Positions 8,716 through 18,209 are shown, counted from the stretch's first letter. The stretch: 64,000 bases of DNA from Acidipila sp. (GCA_010365215.1 JAAFGT010000002.1:85107-149106), one strand, 5' to 3'. The notes: a model not told the origin generated them from the sequence alone. Numbers and translations: made by a program.

Positions 8716-10665
8716 TCAGCCCTTCACGGCCGTTACTTCCGGCGCCGTAATGGTGTCGCCGGACGGCTCTCCTTCCATTCCTTCCAGGGTGAAATAAAAG
8801 GTCGCGCCCATATCGATCTCCGCCGCAGCCCAAACACGTCCGCCATGCTTGTGGATGATGCGCTGCACAGTTACCAGTCCTACGCCCGTGCCTTCAAAAT
8901 CTTCCGCGCGATGAAGGCGCTGGAATACCCCAAAAAGCTTATCGGCATATTTCATCTTGAATCCCACGCCGTTATCACGGACAAAAATCACGCTGCGGGC
9001 GTCGTTTTGAGCCTGGCCCACCTCGATAATCGCGCGCGCGCGTGGGCGCGTGAACTTGATGGCATTCGACAGCAGGTTGACGAATACCTGCCGGATCAGA
9101 CCGGGGTCGCAGTGGGCGAAAGGCAACCGGCCAATGCGGAATTCCACCAGCCGGCCCTGCCAACTGGGCTTCAACTCCTCCAGCACCTCTTCGAGGATAG
9201 TGTTCAGGTCGGTGACCAGCGCGCTGACCTCACGGCGGCTCACGCGAGAAAGATTCAGCAAATCGTCTACCAGCGCACCCATATGCTGGGTGCCCTGCCG
9301 CACCCGCTCCAGCATCCGCTTTCCTTCTTCATCCAGTTGAGAGGAGTGCTTCTCGAGCAGCAGCCGGCTGAACCCGTCCACATGCCGCAGCGGCGCGCGC
9401 AGGTCATGGGAGACGGAATAGGTGAAGGCTTCCAGCTCCTTGTTCGCTGCTTCCAGCGACACCGAGCGTTGTTCCAGATCCTCGTTCAGCGATTGCAGGT
9501 TTTTCGCCGCGCTTTTCCGCTGGGTAAAATCTTGCGTAACCTTGCTGAAGCCCAGCATCCTGCCAGACTTGTCCTCCAGCTTGGTGATGATGCCGTACTC
9601 CCACAATTTTGAGCCGTCCTTTCGGATTCGCCAGCCCTCTTCTTCGAATCGGCCTACTGCTGCGGCTATGCGCAGTTCCATGGCCGGCTTCCCGCTATCA
9701 ATATCGTCTTGTGGATAGAAGCAGGAGAAGTGCTTTCCGATAATCTCTTCGGCCGTGTACCCCTTGAACCGCTCGGCCCCCGCGTTCCAGCTCGCCACGC
9801 GCCCATCCGTATCCAGTAGAAAGATCGCGAAATCTCTCACTCCTTCCACCATCAACTGGCAGCGTTGCTCGTTTTCCTGAAGCTTCGCCTCGATCTTCTT
9901 GCGGTCTGTGATGTTGCGGTTGATTTCGAGGACTTTGCCGGCGGAGTGATCGGCGCCGTTCCATATGGAACAGCGGCTGGCCACGTTGATCCTTAAGCCG
10001 TCGCGGCGTGTTTGGATCAGCTCCCCCTCCCAGCGCCCGCGTTGGTGCAGAGCCTCTTCAATTTCTGTCAGCGACTCCGGAAACTGGGTCTGCAGCAAAG
10101 TGTGAGTAATTTTTCCGAGTGCTTCTTCCTTCGTCCAGCCGTAAGTCTCCTCGGCGCCGCGGCTCCAGTATTGAACCGCACCGCTCATATCGCGCGAGAG
10201 GATCCCGTCGAAGGCGAGATCGAAGAGCGAAGTCCGATCGTGGAGTGCTGTGACTTGCGCTTCGAGCGCGCCGGTGCGTTCCGCCACACGGTGTTCCAGA
10301 CTTGCCGCCAGTGTGCGGTTCTCTTCTTCCGCGCGGCGCAGCTCCGCGGCGTCGAGTTTGAACGAGCGGTTATTAGCGGCTAATTCAGAGGTGTGTTCAC
10401 GGACGGAGTCTTCCAGGCCGCTCTGCGCCTCCTTCAGGCTCAGCTGCGCGCCCGCGCGATGCGCAATTTCGCGGCTATGGATAATGACCACGGCTGCCAG
10501 AAACAAAACGCTCGCCAACCCGAGAATGACGTAAGTAGCGAGTTCCAAACCGACAGCGTCCGTCTCCTTAACGCTGCCTCGATAGGACAGCCACGCGATT
10601 ATGACCAATAGGAAAAGGGAAATCGTTACTCCCAGCGGCAGAATATCTCTTATATATCCCTTCAT
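8716..10665 (-). CDS. Membrane PAS sensor histidine kinase
   Basis: About 649 residues from the ATG at 10665, which has GGAAGGG just upstream; a GTG at 10686 would add seven residues. Two hydrophobic segments (about residues 6-27 and 40-63) place the N-terminus in the membrane with almost no outside loop. A coiled-coil stretch, two PAS domains with PAC motifs, a HisKA segment (YSVSHDLRAPLRHVDGF) and an ATPase domain (NLLSNAIKFT, DNGVGF, GTGVGLVTV) follow. It is the phytochrome-like kinase type. Directly upstream of the response regulator; a 119-bp gap separates it from the MlaF-like gene, room for a separate promoter. Confidence 0.92.
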   Translation of the reverse strand: MKGYIRDILPLGVTISLFLLVIIAWLSYRGSVKETDAVGLELATYVILGLASVLFLAAVVIIHSREIAHRAGAQLSLKEAQSGLEDSVREHTSELAANNRSFKLDAAELRRAEEENRTLAASLEHRVAERTGALEAQVTALHDRTSLFDLAFDGILSRDMSGAVQYWSRGAEETYGWTKEEALGKITHTLLQTQFPESLTEIEEALHQRGRWEGELIQTRRDGLRINVASRCSIWNGADHSAGKVLEINRNITDRKKIEAKLQENEQRCQLMVEGVRDFAIFLLDTDGRVASWNAGAERFKGYTAEEIIGKHFSCFYPQDDIDSGKPAMELRIAAAVGRFEEEGWRIRKDGSKLWEYGIITKLEDKSGRMLGFSKVTQDFTQRKSAAKNLQSLNEDLEQRSVSLEAANKELEAFTYSVSHDLRAPLRHVDGFSRLLLEKHSSQLDEEGKRMLERVRQGTQHMGALVDDLLNLSRVSRREVSALVTDLNTILEEVLEELKPSWQGRLVEFRIGRLPFAHCDPGLIRQVFVNLLSNAIKFTRPRARAIIEVGQAQNDARSVIFVRDNGVGFKMKYADKLFGVFQRLHRAEDFEGTGVGLVTVQRIIHKHGGRVWAAAEIDMGATFYFTLEGMEGEPSGDTITAPEVTAVKG

Positions 10666-10784
10666 CGCCCTTCCAGGAAATCCCACGTGTAGAGTTACTT
10701 TTCCCTGTTTGGTTCTATCGGCAGGGTTAGAGACGAACTTTAGCTGGGAGTCCAGAGGATCGCGGAGAGTTAAAACGCCAACGA

Positions 10785-11627
10785 TTACAGCGAGCGGTCG
10801 GGAGCTTCGCCGGTGAGCATCTGCAGGTAATCCATTTCACCTTCTACTTCGGGTTCGGCAATGCGGTCAAGGAACTGTCGGACACGGGGCAGCTTGCTGT
10901 TCTGCATCTCTTCTTTCGTGCCCTGGGCCACGATGTTTCCTTTGTCGATGAGCAGCATGCGGTCGGCAATCAGAAAAGCGCTGGCCAGTTCGTGCGTCAC
11001 CACCACAATGCTCATGCGAAAGGCTTTCTGCAGTTTTAGGATCAGGTTGTCGATGCCCGCGGCGATGATGGGATCCAGTCCGGCCGAAGGCTCATCAAAA
11101 AATAGAATCTCCGGGTCCATGGACAAGGCCCGGGCCACCGCCGCGCGCTTTTTCATTCCTCCCGATAGTTGTGAGGGGTTGTAGTTCTCGAAGCCCGCCA
11201 ACCCCACCTGCTCCAGCTTAAGCCGCATCACGATCTGGATGGTGGAGTCCTCCAGCTTGGTATGCTCGCGCAAGGGCAGAGCCACATTCTCGCCCACGGT
11301 CATCGACCCGAACAGTGCGCCCCCCTGGAACGACAGGCCCATCTTTTTGCGGATCACATCCAGCTCGCCCTCGGTGATACGGCTGATGTTCTGGCCTTTA
11401 ATCCAGATTTCTCCCGCGCTGGGCCGTTCCAGACCCACCAGCGTCCGCAGAAGCGTGCTCTTGCCGGAACCCGAGCCGCCCAGGATCACCAGCGTCTGCC
11501 CGCGGGGCACCTCGAAGGTTACGCCGTGCAGGATTTCCCTCTCGCCGTAACGCACGCGAAGATCGCGCACCGAAATAACGGCTTCGTTGGAATCTTCAGC
11601 GTTCGCGTCTGGAATTTTTGTTTCCAA
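10785..11627 (-). CDS. mlaF: MlaF-like ABC transporter ATPase
   Basis: ATPase that would drive MlaE-type lipid transport. Visible are the Walker A GGSGSGKST, the signature LSGGMKKR, the Walker B ILFFDEPSAGLDP and the switch histidine in VVVTHEL, in the order and wording of the MKL/MlaF family; 280 residues. The frame begins with TTG at 11627, three bases after the MlaE stop, with GGAG inside the end of mlaE; no nearby ATG offers a better start. The C-terminal tail after the ATPase core is acidic (EPEVEGEMDYLQML), the region where E. coli MlaF contacts its STAS partner MlaB. Confidence 0.95.
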   Translation of the reverse strand: METKIPDANAEDSNEAVISVRDLRVRYGEREILHGVTFEVPRGQTLVILGGSGSGKSTLLRTLVGLERPSAGEIWIKGQNISRITEGELDVIRKKMGLSFQGGALFGSMTVGENVALPLREHTKLEDSTIQIVMRLKLEQVGLAGFENYNPSQLSGGMKKRAAVARALSMDPEILFFDEPSAGLDPIIAAGIDNLILKLQKAFRMSIVVVTHELASAFLIADRMLLIDKGNIVAQGTKEEMQNSKLPRVRQFLDRIAEPEVEGEMDYLQMLTGEAPDRSL

Positions 11628-11630
11628 AAA

Positions 11631-12425
11631 TTATCGCTCCAGGAAATAAAACAGTGCGGTAAACAGCAGGTCCACTACCACTACCAGAAAGATGGACATG
11701 ACCACGGCCGAAGTGGTGGAGCGCCCCACCTGCTCCGCGCCCGCCCCGGTGGAGAACCCTTCATGACAGCCCACGGCGGTGATGACGATCCCGAACATGA
11801 CGCTCTTGATCAGGCCGGTAACGATGTCGCGCAAAAGCAAGGCGCTGATCGTGGTGCTGATATAAGTCGCAAAAGTGAAGTCGGCGCTGGTGATGCCAAA
11901 CAGCGCCCCGCCAAACACGCCCATGGCGTCAGCCCAGGTGGTCAGGCAGGGCATCATCACCATCATGGCCAGAAATTTTGGCGTCACCAGGAATTGCGTG
12001 GGATCGACCGCCATGGTGGTCAGGGCGTCAATTTCTTCGGTCACTTTCATCGTGCCGATTTCCGCGGCAAACGCCGAGCCCGACCGGCCGATCACCACGA
12101 TCGCCGTCATTAGCGGCCCCAATTCGCGCGTCATGGAGACCGCGACTCCGCTGGCGATGAGATGCAGTGCCCCAAACTTGCGCAGCTCGTAGGCCGCCTG
12201 CAGCGCAAGGATCACTCCTATAAAAAACGTAATCAGGGAAAGAATCGGCAGGGCCTCGACTCCCACCGCCATGGCTTGATGCACCGCGCGGCCGAAGCGA
12301 ACCGGCTTACCGCGGAAAGGCCCGACCACGGTGTAATACGCGGAGCGGCCAGTCAACCGCGCCAACCCGCCGATATAGGCTAGAGTGCCTATCGTATTGC
12401 GTCCGATGGTGTCGAGCAGTTCCAT
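11631..12425 (-). CDS. mlaE: MlaE-family ABC permease
   Basis: Inner-membrane permease of a phospholipid (Mla/Tgd-type) transporter, 264 residues with about five or six hydrophobic segments. The family signature around SMTRELGPLMTAIVVIGR and AAEIGTMKVTEEIDAL is intact. It is 3 bp from the ATPase gene and 23 bp after a STAS gene, the same company that E. coli mlaE keeps with mlaF and the STAS protein MlaB. The MCE subunit and lipoprotein are displaced downstream by signalling genes. Confidence 0.95.
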   Translation of the reverse strand: MELLDTIGRNTIGTLAYIGGLARLTGRSAYYTVVGPFRGKPVRFGRAVHQAMAVGVEALPILSLITFFIGVILALQAAYELRKFGALHLIASGVAVSMTRELGPLMTAIVVIGRSGSAFAAEIGTMKVTEEIDALTTMAVDPTQFLVTPKFLAMMVMMPCLTTWADAMGVFGGALFGITSADFTFATYISTTISALLLRDIVTGLIKSVMFGIVITAVGCHEGFSTGAGAEQVGRSTTSAVVMSIFLVVVVDLLFTALFYFLER

Positions 12426-12448
12426 CTATTTAAGCAAAAGCAAAAACC

Positions 12449-12784
12449 TTATTGCGCTTTCAGCGCCAAATCTTCGCTGTCAAATACCTCAAAAACACGA
12501 ATTAAACGCGAAAGTTCCAGCACCTCGCGCGCCGCAGGGCTCAGTCCAAAAAGCATGAAGCGGCTCCCGAGAGTCTTCGAAGTTTTCAGCCCTTCCACCA
12601 GCGAGGCCACCCCGGAGCTGTCGATGTAGCGCACCTGCGTGAGGTTAATGACCAGCCGCGCGGTGCGCTTATCCCTTAATTCCTCCAGAATCACCTTGCG
12701 CATCTCGGGCGAATTGTACAGGTCGATGTCACCTTTGACATCCACGATGGTAGCGACTCCCGACTGTCGCGTGGCGATCTGCAT
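12449..12784 (-). CDS. STAS-domain protein (anti-sigma antagonist or MlaB-like)
   Basis: A single STAS domain of 111 residues with the phospho-site segment VRYIDSSGVASLVEGL at about residues 49-64. AGGAGAG precedes the ATG, which lies three bases after the stop of an RsbW-like kinase gene, so the two are coupled. Two readings are possible: an RsbV/SpoIIAA antagonist regulated by the neighbouring kinase, or an MlaB-like subunit of the ABC transporter, since the permease follows 23 bp later. The sequence fits both, and the gene order suggests the two roles may be joined. Confidence 0.88.
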   Translation of the reverse strand: MQIATRQSGVATIVDVKGDIDLYNSPEMRKVILEELRDKRTARLVINLTQVRYIDSSGVASLVEGLKTSKTLGSRFMLFGLSPAAREVLELSRLIRVFEVFDSEDLALKAQ

Positions 12785-12787
12785 AGC

Positions 12788-13210
12788 TCACTCTCCTGCT
12801 TTCTTATCGGCGCGTTTCTTCCACAGTCGCAATTCGTTGCGGCCTTCCAGCGGAGCATAATCCATCTCATCCATGATTTCGCGGATCATGTGCGTACCCA
12901 GGCCACCCGGTTTCACATCCTCAAGCGCGCGGCCACTGAGCTGCTCCGGCCGTACTCCCTGACCGTGATCCACCATTAAAACCTCAAACCCGCCGTCCCG
13001 CTCGCGCAAGAAGATTTCGATCGGCTGATCGTGCCGATCATGATACGCATGACGCATCACATTGGTCAGCGCCTCGTGCACCGCCAGGGTGATCCAGCGG
13101 CAGTCCTCCTCACCAAATTCGAGCAGCGCGGCGAAGCGCTCGACAGCGCCGCGCACCACGCTCAAATAGCGCGGATCGCTGGGAAGGACCAGCTTAATTC
13201 CGGAATCCAT
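12788..13210 (-). CDS. RsbW/SpoIIAB-like serine kinase / anti-sigma factor
   Basis: A 140-residue GHKL-type ATPase of the anti-sigma family. The N box is HEALTNVMRHAY, the G1 box VDHGQGV and the G2 region KPGGLGTHMIREIMD. Such proteins hold a sigma factor (or another partner) and phosphorylate the serine of a STAS antagonist. It is the first gene of the STAS-mlaE-mlaF run. No SigB/SigF-type sigma factor is adjacent; the only sigma gene in the window is an ECF type at 30.3 kb, which is not the usual client of this kinase family. Confidence 0.9.
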   Translation of the reverse strand: MDSGIKLVLPSDPRYLSVVRGAVERFAALLEFGEEDCRWITLAVHEALTNVMRHAYHDRHDQPIEIFLRERDGGFEVLMVDHGQGVRPEQLSGRALEDVKPGGLGTHMIREIMDEMDYAPLEGRNELRLWKKRADKKAGE

Positions 13211-13449
13211 GGCCCCAGCTCATGTTCCACGCCGCCCCAGGCCGTAACCGCGCGTCGCGGAACGAATTGGCTCCCCCATCCGGCCGTACCACCGGTCGCG
13301 GCTCATCTGCGTCTCACCATGCCGCGCGGCTCGGTGGACGCAGTTGTGCCAGAGAATGCCCCGCTTTGCAACCGTTTCCAGAGAAACTCCTTGAAGGATA
13401 CGCCGCAAGTCCGCACGAGGATCGAACTAAGATTCCTGGAGAAATTCTG

Positions 13450-14787
13450 TTACTGGCGCTCGTCAATGGGAACGTAATCCCTGCGCCGGTCACCCACGTA
13501 GAGCTGCCGGGGCCGTGCGATTTTCTGCTCCGGATCCTGAAGCATTTCTTCCCATTGCGCCACCCACCCGGCCGTGCGCGGAATGGCAAACAGCACCGGG
13601 AACATGGTCATGGGAAAACTCATAGCCTGATAAATCAGTCCGGAGTAAAAGTCCACGTTGGGGTAGAGCTTGCGCTTGACGAAATAATCGTCTTCCAGAG
13701 CGATGCGCTCGCACTCCAGCGCGATATCCAGCAGCGGATTGCGTCCCAGCACATCGAAAACTTCATAGGCCACCTGCTTGATGATCTTGGCTCGCGGGTC
13801 GAAATTCTTGTACACACGATGGCCGAAACCCATCAGCTTCTTTTCCCCGCCCTTTACCCGTTTGATGTATTCGGGCACATTTTTCACCGACCCGATATCG
13901 AGCAGCATGCGCAGCACGGCCTCATTCGCCCCGCCGTGCAGCGGTCCATAGAGCGCGGCTGTGGCCGCGGCGGTGGCCGAATACGGATCCACATGGGAGC
14001 TGCCCACCCCGCGCATCGCGCTGGTCGAGCAGTTCTGCTCGTGATCGGCGTGCAGGATAAAAAGCACGTCCAGCGCTTTCTCCAGCGTGGCGTTGGGCTT
14101 GAACTTCAACTCCGTGGTCTTGAACAGCATGTTCAGAAAATTCGCGCTATAGCTCAGCTCATTGTCCGGGTAGACGTAGGGCAGCCCCAGGCTGTGCCGG
14201 TAGGCAAATGCCGCCAGCGTGGGCATCTTGCCGATCAGCCGGTAGGTCTGTTTGCGGCGCGAGTCGGGATTGAAAATGTCCTTGGCGTCTGGATAAAACG
14301 TGGACAGCGCCGCCACCGAAGAGACCAGCATGCCCATGGGGTGTGCGTCGTAATGAAATCCGTCCAAAAACTTTTTGATGCTTTCATGGATAAAGGTGTG
14401 ATGGGTGATGTGCCAGGTCCATTCCTCGAGTTGCGGCTTGGTGGGCAGTTCCCCGTAAAGTATCAAGTAAGCTGTCTCCAGAAATGTGCTGCGTTCCGCC
14501 AGAGCCTCGATGGGGTAGCCGCGGTATTCGAGGATGCCCTTGTCGCCATCGATATAAGTAACCCGGCTGTAGCACGAAGCGGTATTCGTGAATGCCGGAT
14601 CGTAGGACATCATCCCGAATTCGTCTTCCTCCACTTTGATCTGACGCAGGTCGGCCGCGCGGATAGCGCCGTCTTCGATAGGAAGCTCGTAGGATTTGCC
14701 CGTGCGATTATCCGTCACCGTCAGCGAGTCACGTTTGCCTGCGGCGATTTTTTCGGACGATTCGCGGTCAGTTTTCACGGGATCCAT
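13450..14787 (-). CDS. gltA: Citrate synthase (type II)
   Basis: Condenses acetyl-CoA and oxaloacetate to citrate, the first step of the TCA and glyoxylate cycles. The catalytic residues are in place: His in GPLHGGANEA, His in MGFGHRVYKN and Asp in VDFYSGLIYQ. From the ATG at 14787 (AAGGTGG upstream) the protein has 445 residues, close to the family's usual 430. A second in-frame ATG at 14853 has an even better GGAGG at six bases and would add 22 residues rich in Cys, Pro and Gly that do not look conserved, so the start is not settled. Monocistronic, divergent from the 960-residue protein. Confidence 0.97.
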   Translation of the reverse strand: MDPVKTDRESSEKIAAGKRDSLTVTDNRTGKSYELPIEDGAIRAADLRQIKVEEDEFGMMSYDPAFTNTASCYSRVTYIDGDKGILEYRGYPIEALAERSTFLETAYLILYGELPTKPQLEEWTWHITHHTFIHESIKKFLDGFHYDAHPMGMLVSSVAALSTFYPDAKDIFNPDSRRKQTYRLIGKMPTLAAFAYRHSLGLPYVYPDNELSYSANFLNMLFKTTELKFKPNATLEKALDVLFILHADHEQNCSTSAMRGVGSSHVDPYSATAAATAALYGPLHGGANEAVLRMLLDIGSVKNVPEYIKRVKGGEKKLMGFGHRVYKNFDPRAKIIKQVAYEVFDVLGRNPLLDIALECERIALEDDYFVKRKLYPNVDFYSGLIYQAMSFPMTMFPVLFAIPRTAGWVAQWEEMLQDPEQKIARPRQLYVGDRRRDYVPIDERQ

Positions 14788-15176
14788 GGGCCACCTTTCT
14801 GAACATGCGCCGGGAGGGCATGCGCCGTCCCGCATTTCGTGCTGACCCGCCATTTTATACCTCCAGCGGCTCCGCAGCACAGCTTTCCGCATGACTGGGA
14901 TTCACCGGAGATAACCCTTTTTCGAAAAACCAGGCGACAGCAGACCCGCTGTGGCGGTGCGTAGTGGAAGCATTACTATTTAGCGCCCAGGAGGACGAGT
15001 GGCGCTTCCACGCCGTACCCCGCAATCCTATACTGGGGCACGAGGAAAGGTGGGTGGTCGCCAGGCCGCTCGACGCTTCGCCTACGGTATTTAACTGCCC
15101 CGAGTGCAGTGTCTCCGCCGGCGCCGCAGCGGCGAGGGTGCGACCATCGCGTGCGATGTAGGACGCCGGCAATCCG
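14788..15176. other. Divergent intergenic region between gltA and the HEAT/PilZ-like gene
   Basis: 389 bp without a convincing gene. It must hold promoters for both directions, but I see no clear -35/-10 pair. On the minus strand GGAGGTATAAAATG near 14853 could be a ribosome-binding site with an alternative gltA start. No tRNA-like or strong hairpin structure was noticed. Confidence 0.4.
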
Positions 15177-18059
15177 ATGGCCCCAGTAACCAAGCCCGAT
15201 GAACTGAGAGTCGCTGCCGCTCACGCGTTCCTGCGATCCCTCAACATCCTGGTGAAGTCCGCCCGCATGTATGGCATGGAGCATCAGCGCACCGCGGTGC
15301 AATATGCCACTGCGCTCGATGAGTTGCACGCCGCGCTGCCATCCGAAGGAATGGCCGGGCTCACTCTGGGAGTCTCCGGGAAGCAGTTGCTCATTGATGG
15401 CGTACCCGTTGAGACCTCACCTGCCGAAAATAGTTTTACCGAACTGCTTTCCGCGGGAAAGCTTTCCAGCATCCACTTTGCGCACCAGGTGGGTCCCGAA
15501 GATTTCGACCGGTTTGTGCGCACCTTTGTCGCCAGCGGCAATAAAAATCCTCAGCTTGCCGAGCAGCTCAAGGCGACGCTGGAAGAAAACCCGAACGCGA
15601 CGATTCGCGTCAACCCCATCCGTTACGTCGCCGCAGCCGGTGAGCACGGCGAGGGTCAGCCGCTTTCGCCGGTGGTCGCGGGCACGGTGGGAGGCATGAC
15701 GGCCATCGTCAGTTCGCAGATACAGTCCCTGCTGGGCGATCCCACCAAGCTCCTGCAGTTGATAGCTGCGGCGCAAGGCTCAAGTGGCAGCTCTCACGGA
15801 ACAGAAAATGGCGAGCCTGCAGGAGGCGTCGCGGGGGCTGGGCGAAGTGGAGGCGCGGAGTCAGAAAGCGCTGGCGCTGGAATCGTTTACGGATTTGGAT
15901 TGGACGCCGAGGGAGCGGGTGGCGGCAGCTTATATTCCAGCGAACCGGTAGAGTTGGTCACCGCCTCGGAATCCATGATGCATGCGGGCAGCGGTCCTCC
16001 AGCAGCGCTCACTCTCAAAACCAGCGCGGACCCCACCGTTGAGCCAGGCTTTCGGCTCACCGGCCCGGGCGGCTTCGCTCCGCGCGAAGACGACGTGATG
16101 AATGTCTTGCGCCTGCTCGCCAAAGTCGGACAGGCCAACCAAAAACCGGGTTCCGAGGCTGAGTCTAATCAGCTCCGCGACGACATTTCCCAGCTTCAGC
16201 CCGGGACCCAGCTGACTCTTCAGCAGGCTCTAGCCAGCCTTGCCGCGGCCGCTCCTTCACAGCGCGTTGACGGCCCCATGCTGCTGCAATTGGCCGAGCA
16301 CATGGCGATCCAGTTTGCGCTGGACAGCTACGAACGCGGCGAAACGCGCGTGAACTCCGTCAAAGATATGCTCGGCAAAATGAGCAAGGAAATTGAAACA
16401 CTGCGCAAGGTGTTGGGCGGGCATGAAGACAAACTTAAGAAAGCGGGCATTAACGTCGAGTCCCACGCGGAGGCCCTCGACCGGCAATTCTGGGCCTCTG
16501 TACCTGAAACCGGCAAGCGCTCGATGCTGCTCTCGGCGGAGGCATGGTGCATCCCGCCGCGCAACGTTCGAACCTACCTCGAGAGGGCCTTCCAGTGCGG
16601 CGACACCGCCCTCGCCAACGACGTATTACGCAATTTCTCCGCCTGCCTGTGCAATCCCGATCCCGAGGCGCGCGGCAGGGCCGCGACCGGCATGCTCGAT
16701 CTCGCAGATATATTCGGCCGCGCGGACCAGGAAGTCCTCGCGGAAGCGCTCACTCAAGCCGGCACCGCGCTCGAGACCGTCTTGCGAGAGCAGTCGCAGG
16801 ATGTTGCACGAGCGATCGGCGAGGCTTTTGTCCGCCTGGGCCAGCAGGCCACCAACCAGAAAAATTTTAGCGCGCTCCGCGACGCTCTCGAACTCCTGAA
16901 TACCATCGAGCAGGGTGAGGGGAAAGCCGATTTCGCGCGATCGCTGCGCGCTCGCCTCTCCGTCGAAAAACAGATCCCCGAATTTATGGAAGGCGCGCTG
17001 CGCGCCACCGCCCTTCCCGACGGGCTCGTGGAGATTGCGCGCCAGCATCCGCACGTCTCGGCCGAAAACCTTTCCGGCCGGGTGATTCGCTGCGGAAGAA
17101 AACGCGAGCGCGAGCGGCTGGTGGAAATTGCCAAGCAGCTTGGTTCCCAAGCCGCCAGTTACCTGAGCGAGGTGCTCCGGACGCGTCCCGCCGGGGACGC
17201 CGTATCCGTCATCGCCTTGCTTTGCCGCCTCGATCCCCTGGCCATTGAGGAAATTCTGCCGCTTCGCCTGCGCGAGTGGAACCGCTTTTATCACGACATG
17301 ACCGTCCGCCAGATCGCCGTTTCCGGCGCGCCGGAACGCGCCCGCCTGCTGCTAAAATTTTCGGAGATTCTCGACCCCCAGGTGTTTCCCGGCGCGCTGG
17401 ACGAAGTGGGCATGTGCGGCGACCTCAGCGCCGCGCCGGTGCTGATCAGCATCGTAGCGGGTGATTTGCCTCGGTTCAGCACGCCTTTCGTGCGCGTCAA
17501 GGCCATTGAATCGCTCGGCCGGCTGCGCGCCGAGGAGGCCGCGCCGCTGCTGAAAAAAATCCTGGAATCGCGCCAGGCCTTTCGCTGGCAGTTCCCGCGC
17601 GAGATGCGCATCGTCGCCGCGCAAGCGCTTAAGAAGATCGATCAAAACTGGATGGCCGCGTTTCTCAAGGATGCCGATCTATCCGAGGCCGATATGGCGC
17701 TGCTTACGATCGATCCCATGACCGATGCGCCGGGTGTGCGGCAGCGTGCTTACCGGCGCGTGGTGCTGCCTAAAACGATTGAAGCCAAGGTGGTAACTCC
17801 CCGCGCGGATTACACCATTGAGATCCGCGAGTTAAGCATCGGCGGCGGCTTCGGCCAGAGTGAGGCGCAGCGCGCGCTGCCTCCCGGCAGTGAAGCGCAG
17901 ATTGTTATGGATACTGGCTGGCGCAGGATGAAGGCCCACGTGCTGGTGCGCGACGCCCGGTCCAACAAATTCGCTTACGAAATTGTGGACATCGAGCTGG
18001 AAGACCGCCTTAAGCTTCGCCGCTTGCTGGCCTGGGCCCTGGCGAATAATTCTCAGTAA
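15177..18059 (+). CDS. Large HEAT-repeat-like protein with C-terminal PilZ-like domain
   Basis: A 960-residue protein with no signal peptide. Residues 1-140 resemble a helical domain (FLRSLNILVKSARMYGMEH). Residues about 200-258 are an odd Gly/Ser/Ala-rich linker. Residues about 300-880 are helical with HEAT-like units (LLKFSEIL, FVRVKAIESLGRLRAEEAAPLLKKIL). The last 90 residues (YTIEIRELSIGGGFGQ to the end) look like a PilZ-type beta barrel, without a clear RxxxR c-di-GMP motif. In the linker the codon pattern fails while the +1 frame (15766-15951) is well formed, which suggests two compensating indels. Function unknown; a regulatory scaffold is a guess. Confidence 0.8.
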   Translation: MAPVTKPDELRVAAAHAFLRSLNILVKSARMYGMEHQRTAVQYATALDELHAALPSEGMAGLTLGVSGKQLLIDGVPVETSPAENSFTELLSAGKLSSIHFAHQVGPEDFDRFVRTFVASGNKNPQLAEQLKATLEENPNATIRVNPIRYVAAAGEHGEGQPLSPVVAGTVGGMTAIVSSQIQSLLGDPTKLLQLIAAAQGSSGSSHGTENGEPAGGVAGAGRSGGAESESAGAGIVYGFGLDAEGAGGGSLYSSEPVELVTASESMMHAGSGPPAALTLKTSADPTVEPGFRLTGPGGFAPREDDVMNVLRLLAKVGQANQKPGSEAESNQLRDDISQLQPGTQLTLQQALASLAAAAPSQRVDGPMLLQLAEHMAIQFALDSYERGETRVNSVKDMLGKMSKEIETLRKVLGGHEDKLKKAGINVESHAEALDRQFWASVPETGKRSMLLSAEAWCIPPRNVRTYLERAFQCGDTALANDVLRNFSACLCNPDPEARGRAATGMLDLADIFGRADQEVLAEALTQAGTALETVLREQSQDVARAIGEAFVRLGQQATNQKNFSALRDALELLNTIEQGEGKADFARSLRARLSVEKQIPEFMEGALRATALPDGLVEIARQHPHVSAENLSGRVIRCGRKRERERLVEIAKQLGSQAASYLSEVLRTRPAGDAVSVIALLCRLDPLAIEEILPLRLREWNRFYHDMTVRQIAVSGAPERARLLLKFSEILDPQVFPGALDEVGMCGDLSAAPVLISIVAGDLPRFSTPFVRVKAIESLGRLRAEEAAPLLKKILESRQAFRWQFPREMRIVAAQALKKIDQNWMAAFLKDADLSEADMALLTIDPMTDAPGVRQRAYRRVVLPKTIEAKVVTPRADYTIEIRELSIGGGFGQSEAQRALPPGSEAQIVMDTGWRRMKAHVLVRDARSNKFAYEIVDIELEDRLKLRRLLAWALANNSQ

Positions 18060-18209
18060 AGTCGGTGTTGTTCGAAACGCCGAAGCCGTTCCTGGTCCAC
18101 AGACCCGTTCCCGCAAACTCGCCTTGCTTGGCCTGTGCTTCTATTGTTTACTGTCCTGCGCGACAGCGGCGGCTCGGTTCCCGCTGGCCCTGCGCGATGG
18201 GAGGAAGCA

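Noticed and set aside
13220..13408. 62-codon minus-strand frame between gltA and the RsbW-like gene
   Set aside because: Arg/Gly-rich with no ribosome-binding site and no motif; more likely part of the promoter region of the downstream operon.
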